Positions 43,935 through 54,357 of a stretch of DNA of 60,873 bases are shown here, piece by piece; positions within the stretch are counted from its first letter, which is position 1, and every line of letters begins with the position of its first letter. The notes under the pieces were generated by a model. That model saw nothing but the letters and a program-made list of their open reading frames with translations. It was not told where the DNA came from and searched no databases. A program made the position numbers and the translations under genes. The stretch lies in assembly GCF_000513275.1 (NCBI RefSeq), contig NZ_CBVJ010000078.1, forward strand, positions 1 through 60,873. The letters are read 5' to 3'. This DNA comes from Paenibacillus gorillae (GTDB lineage: Bacteria > Bacillota > Bacilli > Paenibacillales > Paenibacillaceae).

Positions 43935-45113
43935 CTAACGGAATCGCTTCCTTTTCTCAAGCTCAACTTCGAATACTTGAGTCACTGCATCTGCGACCCT
44001 GTCCCATGTGTAATGCTGCAGGACATGCTCCCTGCACTGTTCCCGAGATGGTATACGCAAGCTTTGTTCCAAAGCCGCTGTTATCGTATCGCTCATCGCC
44101 CCAGACGTTCCATCCTCGAAAAGCAAATCCGTCGACAGCCTGCTTAAAATCTCTTTCGTTCCTCCATAAGGCGTACCGAGCACCGGAGTGCCGCAGGACA
44201 GCGACTCCACGGTGACAAGTCCGAATCCCTCCAGCGTTATCGTAGGGACGATGCTCATATCCGCCGCCTGGTACCATTCCACCAACTCTTCATTCGACAC
44301 CCTGCCGAGCAGCTTAACGTGATCAGAAAGCTGCAGACTCTCGACGAGTCGGCTATATTCCTCTCGCATCGCCCCGTCTCCCGCAATAAACAGACGAACA
44401 CCGGGATGCAGTGCCACAACAGCGGTCATCGATTCGATTAAACGGTCGATGCCCATCCGGCGAACAATTCTTCGGGCGCAGAACAACAGTTGCTGCTCAG
44501 GCTGTATGTCAAGCTTCCTTCTTAAGCTCTCCCTATCCGGATGCGGTTTAAATTTCTCATGCTCTACCGCTCCAGGAATAATATGTATGCGTCTGTCTTC
44601 TATGCCGTATTGTTCGGTCAAGATGTCCCGGAAGTATTCGCTTAGGACAATAAAGCTGTCTGAACGACGATACGTCATCAATTCAACTTGTTTCTTCATC
44701 CAATAACGAGACTCTCTCATCAAAGGGGAACGGTGATGCTCCTCAACCTTTGATTCCAAAGCCCAAGGTCCGTGAAAATGGGTGACGATGGGCACATGTT
44801 GCGGTAAGACGGATCTGGACACCATTGCCGCATAGGGCGCGAAGTGTGGATTGAACACCTCTGGCTGGAACGCTTCCACCGATTGACGGGTCTTCCGTCT
44901 TAGCGATCTCATTCGGGTGATTAGCGGCGTTTGTGAAGACGCAGCCTCTACAATGTTCAACTCCGTCGACAGCCGGTCTCCACTCTCCGTCACGACAAGT
45001 CCCAGCTCAGCATGCCCATACTCCTTCATAGCGGCATTATAATCTGCAAAATAACGATTTAATCCGCCCGGCTGCAGCTCATTCCAGCCCAATCCTGTCG
45101 ATAGCAGCTTCAT
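43935..45113 (-). CDS. Family 4 glycosyltransferase
   Basis: 392-aa GT-B enzyme with acceptor-domain start GLGWNELQPGGLNRYFADY, THFHGPWALESKVEEH and donor-site motifs CARRIVRRMGIDRLIES and LEGFGLVTVESLSCGTPVLGTPYGGTKEI. Resembles SqdX/MshA-type glycosyltransferases. Follows the 45.17-kb GT gene by 56 bp. Confidence 0.9.
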   Translation of the reverse strand: MKLLSTGLGWNELQPGGLNRYFADYNAAMKEYGHAELGLVVTESGDRLSTELNIVEAASSQTPLITRMRSLRRKTRQSVEAFQPEVFNPHFAPYAAMVSRSVLPQHVPIVTHFHGPWALESKVEEHHRSPLMRESRYWMKKQVELMTYRRSDSFIVLSEYFRDILTEQYGIEDRRIHIIPGAVEHEKFKPHPDRESLRRKLDIQPEQQLLFCARRIVRRMGIDRLIESMTAVVALHPGVRLFIAGDGAMREEYSRLVESLQLSDHVKLLGRVSNEELVEWYQAADMSIVPTITLEGFGLVTVESLSCGTPVLGTPYGGTKEILSRLSTDLLFEDGTSGAMSDTITAALEQSLRIPSREQCREHVLQHYTWDRVADAVTQVFEVELEKRKRFR

Positions 45114-45169
45114 TGTCGCTTCTCTCTCTTTCTGATCGATATAGGGTGGTTGTCACAAATAAAAAATTT

Positions 45170-46291
45170 TTATAACTTGCTCTCTTTCAATTGCTCATAA
45201 AAAGAAATCGCCTCTCCGGCGATACGGTCCCATTCATGCTGCTGCGCGGTTTCATAAGCTTTTTTCCGGATGGATTGCAAGTAATCGGTGTCTTCGATAA
45301 GGCGAATCAATTTCTTCTGAATGGCGGCAGCATCCCGGAAAGGAATGATCAAGGCATCTCGTCCATCAATAAGGAAAGAGCCTGTCGTGAAAGATGAGAT
45401 AGGGGCCAGTCCGCAAGCCATCGCTTCCAAGAGGGAAAGCGGGAAACCCTCCGAGAGGGTTGGAAATAATTTGATATGGTGATTCACCAGCAGCCTAGGA
45501 AGCTCTTCATGACTATATTCTTGAACGACATCAATTTGATCGTGAAGCTGCTCGTCGTAATCCTGAAGAACCTTTTCCCGTGAACATCCTGTGCCGATAA
45601 AAGATATTTTAACGTGGGGAAATTGCCGCAATACTTCGTCTAGCGCTTGAGCCGTGTAGTGAATGCCTTTCCTCGGTATATAACTGCCGATTTGAGCGAT
45701 CCGAATCTCTGAGCCTATATTGTAATCGACCGGCAAATGCAGAAATTCATCCGGCAGACCATTTCTTACGACCCGGGCAAGCGGACTTCGCACCCTCAGC
45801 CGGCTGATCGCATATTCAAAATCGCGATGGTTCAGAAACAAAGCTCCGTCCGCTCTTCGAAAGGAGATTGCAACTTCCTGAAGCCGAAGACCTCCGTGAT
45901 AGAGCGGATACTTCCACGACAATTTGAGGTTTCCCCTGCGCTGCTCCTCCAGCATATTTTCATGCATCGTATGCTCAAGGCCATGACTTCTAGACACCAG
46001 TGCAGGCGATCGTTTCCTGCTTCTTAGCAGCGACCATAGCCATGCATCGCCGCTAGAGGCATCAACCACATCTAATTGTCCTTTTTTAGCAAGCTGCTTA
46101 ATTTTGCGGTATAGGTAAAACGGAAAAAGGACAGCCTTCCACTTTCCAGGAATGTATGAGGGCATATCATCGAAGGTGAACATAACTGCGTTATGCCCCA
46201 TTCTCTGATAGTGCTTGTATAGTTGAAAGGTTACGCCGGGTGCTCCCGCGTTTTTGTTCATCTCGTGGTGAATGGAGAGAAGAATGTTCAT
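45170..46291 (-). CDS. Family 4 glycosyltransferase
   Basis: 373-aa GT-B enzyme. Start set at the ATG at 46291 (MNILLSIHHEMNKNAGAPG), which overlaps the previous stop (ATGA); the open frame continues upstream antisense-like. Motifs: VSRSHGLEHTMHEN, IGSYIPRKGIHYTAQAL, and LSEGFPLSLLEAMACGLAPISSFTTGS with the E-x7-E pair. Donor unknown. Confidence 0.9.
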   Translation of the reverse strand: MNILLSIHHEMNKNAGAPGVTFQLYKHYQRMGHNAVMFTFDDMPSYIPGKWKAVLFPFYLYRKIKQLAKKGQLDVVDASSGDAWLWSLLRSRKRSPALVSRSHGLEHTMHENMLEEQRRGNLKLSWKYPLYHGGLRLQEVAISFRRADGALFLNHRDFEYAISRLRVRSPLARVVRNGLPDEFLHLPVDYNIGSEIRIAQIGSYIPRKGIHYTAQALDEVLRQFPHVKISFIGTGCSREKVLQDYDEQLHDQIDVVQEYSHEELPRLLVNHHIKLFPTLSEGFPLSLLEAMACGLAPISSFTTGSFLIDGRDALIIPFRDAAAIQKKLIRLIEDTDYLQSIRKKAYETAQQHEWDRIAGEAISFYEQLKESKL

Positions 46292-47394
46292 GACATCACA
46301 CCTGCCGTTTCGAGCGCGGGGACGCCTCTCCAGCCGGGGCAATAAGAAAGATATTCGATGGCCACCTGCTCCCAAGAATGCGATTGAGCCCACTCCAGCC
46401 CTTTGCACACCAATTCCTGATAGCTAGCTATGTTCGATAAGCCATCAATTAAGGCGGAAGCCAGCTGATCATCTGAGGCCAGGACGCCATATTGCCCGCC
46501 ATCCAGTATTTCAACCGCTCCAGGGTTAGGCGTGCTGACCACCAAAGTACCGCTGGCGAGTGCCTCCAAATAAGGCAGGCCAAAACCCTCATAAGTGGAA
46601 GGCATGCAATAAATATGAGCTTGCCGGAAAAGCTCCGCCAACTGCTCATTGCTCAGGCTTTGATAATAGGTTACTCCGTCATGCGGTTCATCAGGATAGC
46701 ACACCATCCATAGCTTCGCGTTTGGAATTTTCGGCTTAATCTCTGAAACGAATAAATCTCTTAATAGACGCCCCCTCTTGCGGCTATCCAGCGCACCGAC
46801 GAATAGTATAGTCGGATCTTCTGCCTTCTTTCCGGGATGAAACAGCTGGAGGTCGACCGGCAGATGCAGCACTTTATCCTGTGGACGGGAACGGTATAGA
46901 GTCTGCGTATCTTGCGAATTGAATAACGTAACGGTAGATTGTCTCCAAGAGAGCAGCTCTAGTAAATAAAGCACCGAAAGATTTAACTTCCTCAGCCACT
47001 TTTTGTTATGCTGAACCTCTCGGTAGGCGCTGCCGTGCATAATGCGGACCCAGGTTTTCTCCGAGCGGCGCATCGCCCAATCATCACCGCTTGAAATGAC
47101 TAGATCATACGCGCTGAAGTCTACGGCTCTGCCTTTAATCGGTGCCAGGTAGTAACGGGCAAACCTATTTTTCGCTTCTGTGTCTTCGAATAAAGGTGAC
47201 ACCTTATAATTCAATTTCTCCGGGTAGGGGTTCAATGTGATTGCCGTTACGTCATAGCCCATATCGGCCAGCTTCGTGCACAACCGGTGATTGTAGTGGC
47301 TCACGCCTCCGGTTCTATGCTGAGAAGAAATGAACTCCAGAGCAATAACGGCAATCCGCAGCGGACTCAATTCGAATTTCGGTACAGTTTCCAT
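46288..47394 (-). CDS. Family 4 glycosyltransferase
   Basis: 368-aa GT-B enzyme. N-terminal IAVIALEFISSQHRTGGVSHYNH; donor domain FVGALDSRKRGRLLRDLF and YEGFGLPYLEALASGTLVVSTPNPGAVEIL. I prefer the ATG at 47394, which has AAGGATGGAG upstream, over the ATG at 47403 that abuts it. Overlaps the end of the GT2 gene by about 28 bp. Confidence 0.88.
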   Translation of the reverse strand: METVPKFELSPLRIAVIALEFISSQHRTGGVSHYNHRLCTKLADMGYDVTAITLNPYPEKLNYKVSPLFEDTEAKNRFARYYLAPIKGRAVDFSAYDLVISSGDDWAMRRSEKTWVRIMHGSAYREVQHNKKWLRKLNLSVLYLLELLSWRQSTVTLFNSQDTQTLYRSRPQDKVLHLPVDLQLFHPGKKAEDPTILFVGALDSRKRGRLLRDLFVSEIKPKIPNAKLWMVCYPDEPHDGVTYYQSLSNEQLAELFRQAHIYCMPSTYEGFGLPYLEALASGTLVVSTPNPGAVEILDGGQYGVLASDDQLASALIDGLSNIASYQELVCKGLEWAQSHSWEQVAIEYLSYCPGWRGVPALETAGVMS

Positions 47395-48296
47395 GTTCTC
47401 CATCCTTCAACTCTTCCTTTAAATGAAATAAGTAGCTTCTTCAATCCCATCGATTTATCTTGAGGAATGAACCGGATCCACTGGATGAACCCAGGAGTAG
47501 CTTTGCTGCCGATTAAGAACGCCCATAGAAGAAAAATAAAACGTTTCGCAGAGTTCAAGTTTTTCAGAAGGGAATAAGTTTCGTTATGAGCCATATTGAA
47601 AAAGGCCGTTTCATTAAACGTATTCCGCTTGTCTTCATCAAATCGCTCTGCCGGGAAATGATTGACGCCGACGCCTGGATCATAGATAAGCTCCCAGCCT
47701 CTGTTCTTGACCGCTAGACAAAAGGGGACCTCCAGATGAACCTGAGCTCCTGTCCCCTTCAAATTCTCATCGAATAGGATGCCTTCGATTGCCTTTCTCC
47801 TAAAGCTCATATTTGCTCCCTTTAAGATGTCTGCTTGCCTCGCTCTCCCGTATCCGATATGATGGTTGCCGATCATTCTGCCAAACCATAATAATTGGCC
47901 AACCCGGCTTCGTTGGCCCGTTTCCAATCTACCCGAGTGATACACATCATCTTTTCCCCCGAGTCCTCCAAGCCGTTCGTTAGATTGAAAATGCTCAGCG
48001 ATTTTCTCTATCCAGTCCGGATAAGCAATCGTGTCGTCATCGGTAATGACGAGAATATCTCCGGAAACATGCTGCAAGCCGGTGTTTAATGCCGCTATCA
48101 CGCCAACAACATCAACAGTAACCATCCGAATTCTGCAATCTATCTGCGATGCTATAAAGGTCATCGTTGCGTCGTCTGAGTTTCGTACAACCACTATGAT
48201 TTCATCCGGCAGTCTGCATTGTCTCATTAACCCTTCGAGGCATAGCTTTAAGCTTTGTACGCGATTAAACGAAGGGATTATTACGCTTACCCGCAT
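47367..48296 (-). CDS. Family 2 glycosyltransferase
   Basis: 309-aa GT-A enzyme: RVSVIIPSFNRVQSLKLCLEGL, DEIIVVVRNSDD, metal-binding ILVITDDDTIAYPDW and GGLGGKDDVYHSG. Acts early in repeat-unit assembly or as rhamnosyl/other transferase; specificity unknown. First gene of the glycosyltransferase operon. I start at the ATG at 48296 (preceded by AAGGGA); the open frame reaches 48377 but that would place the start inside the promoter. Confidence 0.86.
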   Translation of the reverse strand: MRVSVIIPSFNRVQSLKLCLEGLMRQCRLPDEIIVVVRNSDDATMTFIASQIDCRIRMVTVDVVGVIAALNTGLQHVSGDILVITDDDTIAYPDWIEKIAEHFQSNERLGGLGGKDDVYHSGRLETGQRSRVGQLLWFGRMIGNHHIGYGRARQADILKGANMSFRRKAIEGILFDENLKGTGAQVHLEVPFCLAVKNRGWELIYDPGVGVNHFPAERFDEDKRNTFNETAFFNMAHNETYSLLKNLNSAKRFIFLLWAFLIGSKATPGFIQWIRFIPQDKSMGLKKLLISFKGRVEGWRTWKLYRNSN

Positions 48297-48336
48297 TCCC
48301 ATCATTCCCTTGCTCATAATTAAGCGACTCTTAATA

Positions 48337-48392
48337 GTTACGATTTGTATCATTGTTAATCTAACTTTATGATACATTAAGTATCATGTCAA
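48337..48392 (-). promoter_or_regulatory. Glycosyltransferase-operon promoter with embedded GATAC-N5-GTATC operators
   Basis: Minus strand: TTGACA (48387-48392), 17-bp spacer holding the perfect repeat GATACTTAATGTATC (48371-48385), and TAAAGT (48364-48369). A second site, GATACAAATCGTAAC (48337-48351), overlies the early transcript. Same layout as at 55129-55187 and 58285-58341. Confidence 0.8.
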
Positions 48393-48605
48393 TAGCATAA
48401 CCGCTATTTTAACAAAGGATAAATAATGGGCCCGATGGATTTGGGTATTCAATCTGGTGCAGACGCCGTCTCTATCAACTGTGAATCTCATATAATATCC
48501 TAGTATGTAATCCAACGAGATCACCCACACAACTCATCTTATATGCTATTGTTTCTGCGCAAGGTTGCGGATACATAACTAATTTATTGAGGCGGTGATT
48601 TTCAG

Positions 48606-50776
48606 ATGGCGGGAATTGATGATTTTGGCAACAATATCGTTCAGAAGGGCGCAGATCCGACCGGAAGCAAAGATAGCTCGGCAGCAATCGTGGCGGCAAT
48701 GGGCGCAGGTTCAGATATCATTTTCATCCCAAAAGGGGTTTACGCCGTAAAAAAAATATAACGATACCTGCTAACAAGCGGCTGCTATTCGCAAATAATG
48801 CTCGCTTAAAACCAGATAAAGGCATTGTAATAACGATTAACGGTTCGATTGAGGCGGGAACTCATGACTGGATCTTCGATATTACAGCAGGAGGGTTATT
48901 TAACGGAGCGGCGAAAATCGATTTTGTCTATCCTCACTGGTTTGGAGCTAAGGGCGATAAAACGACTGACGATACAGCTGCTATGCAATCAGCCTTGCAG
49001 TTTTGCAATTCATCTTATAAATTATTTCTTCCGCTTGGTGAATACCGTATTCGCCAAACCTTGGTTAGCTACTGCCGGGGTATTGTATCCGCTACCGGCC
49101 CTTATGTGGATGGAGAACAGTATGGAGCGATACTGCAATGGGATCCAATTGATACGAAAACCGATTTGTTGCCTTGCTTAAAAATTGAAACGGCGGGAAT
49201 TAGTGCCGAATTCGAAAATTTCACTGTCCACGGAGTGATTCAATACAACAGACGTTATTTAAGTAAATGGATCGATAAAAAACTGTTTGATCAAGATCTG
49301 TATGAAATGTTTGCTGTTGGCCCTGCAGCCATAGAAATAAGCGGAAATGCTACGCCTATATTCCGGAATGTAAGAACCCGCTTCGTAAAAGTCGGACAAT
49401 TGTTAAATAACAATACAGGCCATATAACATCGTATGACTGTAATTGGAGCGGCCTAATCGGCGTCTACTGCCGTAAAAACAATAATGATTATTTCTACCA
49501 GGGCGGAAATATCTCAGGGGAGTTTTGCGGCATTCTGCTGGGAACGCTTCCCATTGCAGGTCATCGCGGAGGTCTGGGGGTTCAAATCACTAGAGTGCAT
49601 CTAGGATTTTCGCCATACGGCATTTATCAATGCATCGACAGCGGCTTGGAGGATTACAACAGCGTCAGCGATGTCGACGGCTTGAGCGGTATATTCATGT
49701 TTGCGCAGTTTGAGCAATGTGGTGAAGCTGCCATTCGGTTATTGCCTAAATCAATATCGTTTAACCTCATGACATTTGGTTTCGGCTTCTCTTGGTCCAG
49801 ACCCGATTACACGGATAATGAAAGCGATTGGCAATACGCTCTGCCTGACGATCTGAAGCCGATGTCGGAAAAACAGAAGTATGCCGCCTGGTTCGGCGCG
49901 TTGCAGACATCCGTCGTCTTCGGTGATACGTTGAATAAATTGATGAAGTCAACAAATAAAGGCGCATTGGGCTCAGCTTATATTTACCGGATCTCCAATA
50001 TTACCGGAAGATTGGATCTAAGCGGTTTGACTTTGAGCGATATCGTAGTCAAAGAAAAAATCGCACCGTTTTATACTTCCGATGACTTGAAGTCGCGAAT
50101 GAAGGAGCGTGACACCCGTTCATTCGTTCCGATTGCCCCGGCTAACCTGCTTAAAAATCCGGAAGTATTGGAGAACTGGAGAGTTGGCGATGGAGGAAAG
50201 CTAAGCATCGTCTCCGCTTCCGAACTCCCCGTCCCTATCACCGATGATATGAAACGGATTATCGGAACCAATATCAAGATCATTAAGCTTACACCGGATG
50301 GAATCAATGAGCCTAGTCTCCAAATCGACTTCAATTCTCCTTCGCTTCCCCTCAATGTTGGCATTAACCGACCGCTTGCTATGCAATATTTTGTCCTGCC
50401 AACAACACCTACAAGCTTTACCTACTACGCTTCAAGGGGAAGAATCGAAGGTGAAGGGACAAATATTTATGACGATGTCATCGGCTCTGAGCAATTAGGC
50501 TGGCTTCGCATGCTCGGACGCGAGCAAGGTATTCCAAGCGGACTTGCCTATCGGCTAACCTTTCATGTCCTCTCCAAGACGAATCCCACTTACTTTGCAG
50601 GTGTTATGGTATCCTACGACCATGTAAGCTCCTACTCGCCCGTGCCATACCTGTATGCGGACAAAAGTCTGGAGATCGGCGGTTCTGGCAATGGCCTGAT
50701 TCTGACTGACGAAGCCAGCGGGATCCGATATCAGTTACTCGTCAGAAATGGCGTTCTCACATTAGCAGCCCTATAA
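48606..50776 (+). pseudogene. Right-handed beta-helix (pectate-lyase-3/tailspike-like) protein, frameshifted at an A8 tract
   Basis: The reading frame opens at the ATG at 48606 behind AGGCGGTGA (MAGIDDFGNNIVQKGADPTG), with typical pectate-lyase-3 start SKDSSAAIVAAM and IIFIPKGVYAV. It hits a stop at 48759 right after A8 (48749-48756). One extra A restores a continuous frame to 50776, about 723 aa in all, with a second repeat motif VYPHWFGAKGDKTTDDTAAMQSAL and FLPLGEYRI. No signal peptide seen. Such folds bind or cut polysaccharides, so a role in trimming or modifying the EPS is plausible. The only plus-strand gene in the EPS locus. The 200 bp upstream show no clear promoter. Confidence 0.75.
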
Positions 50777-50780
50777 GGCG

Positions 50781-52154
50781 CTATAATTCCGATCGCTCCG
50801 GGGATAGACCGCGCTTACGCCGGTCTGCCCATCCCCGGGCGATTCGGCTGTGCGCATCCCTATAGAGCTCCATCATATCCATTTTACCCGGAAACGCCTC
50901 CGCTACAGTAAAACGCACAAACCTTCTCCGGTATTCGATAAAAAAGATCGCAATTCGAACCAAACTAGAAATTAAGGTCGCGGCAGCGGCCCCAATTAAA
51001 TGCCAGCGAGTGAAAAAAACAGACATGCAGACAAGCGTCGCAATTAGTACGATAAGCTCACTTTTCGTATTGATGAACGTCATACCCGCACCATTTAAGG
51101 CATTTCTCATAACATTAGACAAACAATCAAATAATTTGGCCGGCAGCAAGATCAAAGCTGGAATAATCGCCGCTTCAAATTCATGGCCGTAAACGAATTC
51201 GATACCAAATGGCAATACAACTGTCATGCCCGCTACGGCGATTCCTACTAGAATGATTGCTTTTTTAATCAGCTCTACAACCCGGCCATGCACCTTATAC
51301 TTTTCTTCTGCTGTCAGCTTCGGCTGCGTCGTAATGGCAATCGTCGAGGTAATCGTGTTAACTGGCGATGTTGCGCTTTGTGCAACCGAATAATGGCCCA
51401 GGGCAGCCGGTGGCATAAAGAGAGACAGAACCATTTGCGTTAAGTTCTCCGAAGTCAGGCTGGCTACACTGCCTCCATGCGACTTGGAGCCATATTTAAA
51501 AGCAGACCACATCAGCCGCCAATCGATCCTATAGTCAACATATTTCATATGGATAATCTTCACCACATTCATTACGAACAAAAGGGTCGAAATGATGAAT
51601 GAAGCATACAGCGCCGTTACACTCGAAAGATAGCCCATGACATAAAGCCCAAGCATTGCAATCGCCGTCAGACCCGGTACTGCCATGCGAAGAAGATTCG
51701 AATATCCGAACTTCTCCTCGCCTGCCAATGTACTAATAATAATCTCGGAGAAAGCAGCATAGAAAATGCCCAGGAAATAGATTTTTGCAGCAAATACGAT
51801 ATCGCTGCTTCCGTTTGCAGTAACCATCGGAACGATCAAAACTTCTGCTATAAGGGTAGCGATGGAACAAAGAATGGCCCCATAGACAAGAAAGGTAGTA
51901 AAAACAACCTTTTTATCCCCATTATAGCTTTTCGAAAAATAGATGACGGATTGATAAATTCCGAAATTGAATCCCCAGTACAGCAAATTAGACCACATCG
52001 TGATCGCAATGTAGGTTCCCCTGCCTTCTGCGCCGAGTCCCCTTGCAAGCAAGACACCTGTCAGAATCGTAATGCACATAATAGCGATTTGGCTTCCAAA
52101 CGTTTGCAGCGTATTCCTCATCCATTGTCCTTTTACCCCTTGCTGCTCCTTCAT
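50781..52154 (-). CDS. Wzx-like polysaccharide flippase
   Basis: 457-aa polytopic protein with about 12 hydrophobic helices, matching the polysaccharide transport (MOP) superfamily: LQTFGSQIAIMCITILTGVLLARGLGAEGRGTY at the N-terminus and SKSHGGSVASLTSENLTQMVLSLFMP in the middle. It would flip undecaprenyl-linked repeat units outward for Wzy. Convergent, only 4 bp from the beta-helix gene end. Confidence 0.88.
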   Translation of the reverse strand: MKEQQGVKGQWMRNTLQTFGSQIAIMCITILTGVLLARGLGAEGRGTYIAITMWSNLLYWGFNFGIYQSVIYFSKSYNGDKKVVFTTFLVYGAILCSIATLIAEVLIVPMVTANGSSDIVFAAKIYFLGIFYAAFSEIIISTLAGEEKFGYSNLLRMAVPGLTAIAMLGLYVMGYLSSVTALYASFIISTLLFVMNVVKIIHMKYVDYRIDWRLMWSAFKYGSKSHGGSVASLTSENLTQMVLSLFMPPAALGHYSVAQSATSPVNTITSTIAITTQPKLTAEEKYKVHGRVVELIKKAIILVGIAVAGMTVVLPFGIEFVYGHEFEAAIIPALILLPAKLFDCLSNVMRNALNGAGMTFINTKSELIVLIATLVCMSVFFTRWHLIGAAAATLISSLVRIAIFFIEYRRRFVRFTVAEAFPGKMDMMELYRDAHSRIARGWADRRKRGLSPERSEL

Positions 52155-52214
52155 CCAAATACTCCTTTGCCTTCTAGTTACGCAATCTCCTTCTGATGCC
52201 CGGCAAAATATGAA

Positions 52215-53620
52215 TCATAACCGTCGCTCCTTCGGATTGGATTGCGAGAGCGCCATGGATACGAAAAGCCAAAACAAAACGCCCTGATAAGTTTGAAGCC
52301 CTCCTCCAAAAAAGAAGGCGACTAAAATTTGAATAATCGTCGAAATCGCTAACACTTTAATACTGCTGTTCTTAAGCGTTAGCAAATGCTTAAACAATAA
52401 ATACATCCCAATGAAAAACGCTATTCCCCCCAAAAGGCCGAAGGTCGCGAATACGCCTAGATAGCCGTTGTCCAGGCTCCCTAGTCCAGCAAAGCCTTCT
52501 CCATCACCAAGAATCGTCCCCCGTCCGACACTTCCAAACCCTGCGCCAAGAGGATGACTTAGTATGATCGGCGTCGCGTGAAAGACAAGGCCAATTCGAT
52601 CTTTATAAGACGTATCTTCATCCATATTTTGGAAGGTTTGAAGTCTCGCCGTTACATTTTCTACACCCGGCAATTTGCTCATGACAAAGAAAAGACATGC
52701 ACCAATAACAAGGATGGATAAAATCTTTGATACCCTTTTCCCTTTGTCCATGAAGGCGATGTAACCAATCAATCCAAGCACTAGCGTCACCCAGGCCGAG
52801 CGAACCAGTGTAATCGACAAGGCGGACGCAACCAGTATGATGCCCAGCCAGCCCCATTTGCCTCGCCATTCTTTGTTGACGAACATGATGACCAGCATCG
52901 TGCCTAGAAATACAGCTACCGGGCCTTGCGAGGTCATCGTCGAGAACATCCGGAATTCTTTGGGAAACGGGTGACCAATAGAAGTCATGTGCGCATTTTT
53001 CATCCAAAACAAATCCCATGCCGGGAGAGTCAAATATTGAATCCAGCCGTAAATGGAAATGAGCAAAGCAAATGTCACGCATAATTGAATGATTTTATTT
53101 AGCTCAGCAGAAGTAAACGGTCTTAAAAAAAGTAAGGTACAATTAATGCGGGTGCAAGGTATCCCATCATATCGTAGATGCCAGCCGTTTTATTCAAAAT
53201 CAAGCCTACGAATGCAGCATATACGTAAGCCCCCACAATGAAAGGATAAAACTTATTCGTCTTGAATTCCTCGGCGAAGCTGCGGTTTTCCCTGTTCTTC
53301 ATGATGCTGAATATGAGAGAAAACGTCACGATATGCGGAAGGATGAGAATTAACGATAATTGGTTGTACTCACCTTGCGCCCAATCTATAATTCTCCGGA
53401 GCTCAGCAGAAAAAACCCAGCATCCCACGATATAGGGAATGAGTGCGGCATGATCCCGAAGCGACAACACGGCCGCTGGAATAAAGACAGCAATAAGGAT
53501 GCCGATTTGGAGCATAAACATGGGGTTACTCTGTGTAAACAAGCCAATAACGGCGGCAAGCAGAACAGCAGCCACGAACAAAACGAGGTGATTTCGCCAT
53601 TGTATCAGATGAATCCGCAA
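52215..53620 (-). pseudogene. Wzy-like O-antigen polymerase/ligase, frameshifted at a T7 tract
   Basis: Two frames together give about 468 aa of a membrane protein with some 10-12 helices and the O-antigen polymerase/ligase loop (SHPLGAGFGSVGRGTILGDGEGFAGLGSLDNGYLGVF). The upstream frame starts at the TTG at 53620 behind AGGAG and stops just after T7 (A7 on the plus strand, 53125-53131); one added T restores the frame (VPYFFLRPFTSAELNK). Whether the gene is really broken is uncertain. Expected to polymerise flipped repeat units. Confidence 0.82.
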
Positions 53621-53679
53621 TTGCTTTCAACTCCTAATGAAACGATTGCTTCAGGACGTCACGACTAGACTATTCAACC

Positions 53680-54357
53680 TCACATGCCATAATAGCCGAT
53701 ATTAAAATTGTCGTCGCGGTTCAGTTGATTTAAGACTGTGCCCACAATGCGGGCTTGAACATGCTCGAGCCGCTCTTTCGCCTTAAGCACGAGCGCTTTC
53801 TTAACAACGGCTGCCTGAACGACCAAGATTACGCCGTCACACAGTACACTAGCAAGCAGACCGTCTGTTACCGCAAGGAGCGGGGGCGTATCGATCAGGA
53901 TCATATCGTAGTCCTGTCTTAACTCCTCGATTAACTGACTCATTTTTTGCGAGCTTAACATTTCGGCCGGATGAGGCGGCGTCGGACCGGCAGTAATGAC
54001 CGACAAATTTGGAATTTGGGTTTGGATCACGACGTCCTGAGTGGTAAATTGTCCGGTTAACAAATTTGTTAATCCTTTATAGTTCGTCTGGGAGAAGAAC
54101 TCATGCAGGGAAGGTTTGCGCAGATCCATATCGATCAGCAGCACCCGCTTCCCCTCCTGCGCATAAGCGACAGCCAAGTTGCTGATAACCGTCGTCTTCC
54201 CTTCCCCCGCTTGCGCAGACGCAACCATTAAGACTTTAAACTGAGTATCAATAGAAGAAAACTGAATGTTAGTACGAAGGACACGATAACTCTCAGCGAA
54301 TGGAGACATCGGATTAGCCGAGACGATTAAATGTGAATCATTGATTGAGCGTGGCAT
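53680..54357 (-). CDS. Bacterial tyrosine kinase (CpsD/YwqD-like)
   Basis: 225-aa BY-kinase. Walker A is SAQAGEGKTTVISNLAV, Walker A' LLIDMDLRKPSLHEFF and Walker B DMILIDTPPLL. The C-terminus has only a short Tyr pair (IGYYGM) rather than a long Tyr cluster. It works with the adjacent membrane adaptor to control chain length and export. Start at the ATG at 54357, preceded by AGGTGA; overlaps the adaptor gene end. Confidence 0.92.
   Translation of the reverse strand: MPRSINDSHLIVSANPMSPFAESYRVLRTNIQFSSIDTQFKVLMVASAQAGEGKTTVISNLAVAYAQEGKRVLLIDMDLRKPSLHEFFSQTNYKGLTNLLTGQFTTQDVVIQTQIPNLSVITAGPTPPHPAEMLSSQKMSQLIEELRQDYDMILIDTPPLLAVTDGLLASVLCDGVILVVQAAVVKKALVLKAKERLEHVQARIVGTVLNQLNRDDNFNIGYYGM

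Noticed and set aside
48569..48581. GATAC-like half-site upstream of the beta-helix gene
   Set aside because: Only one half-site (GGATACATAACTA), with no matching GTATC half and no promoter in the right spacing.
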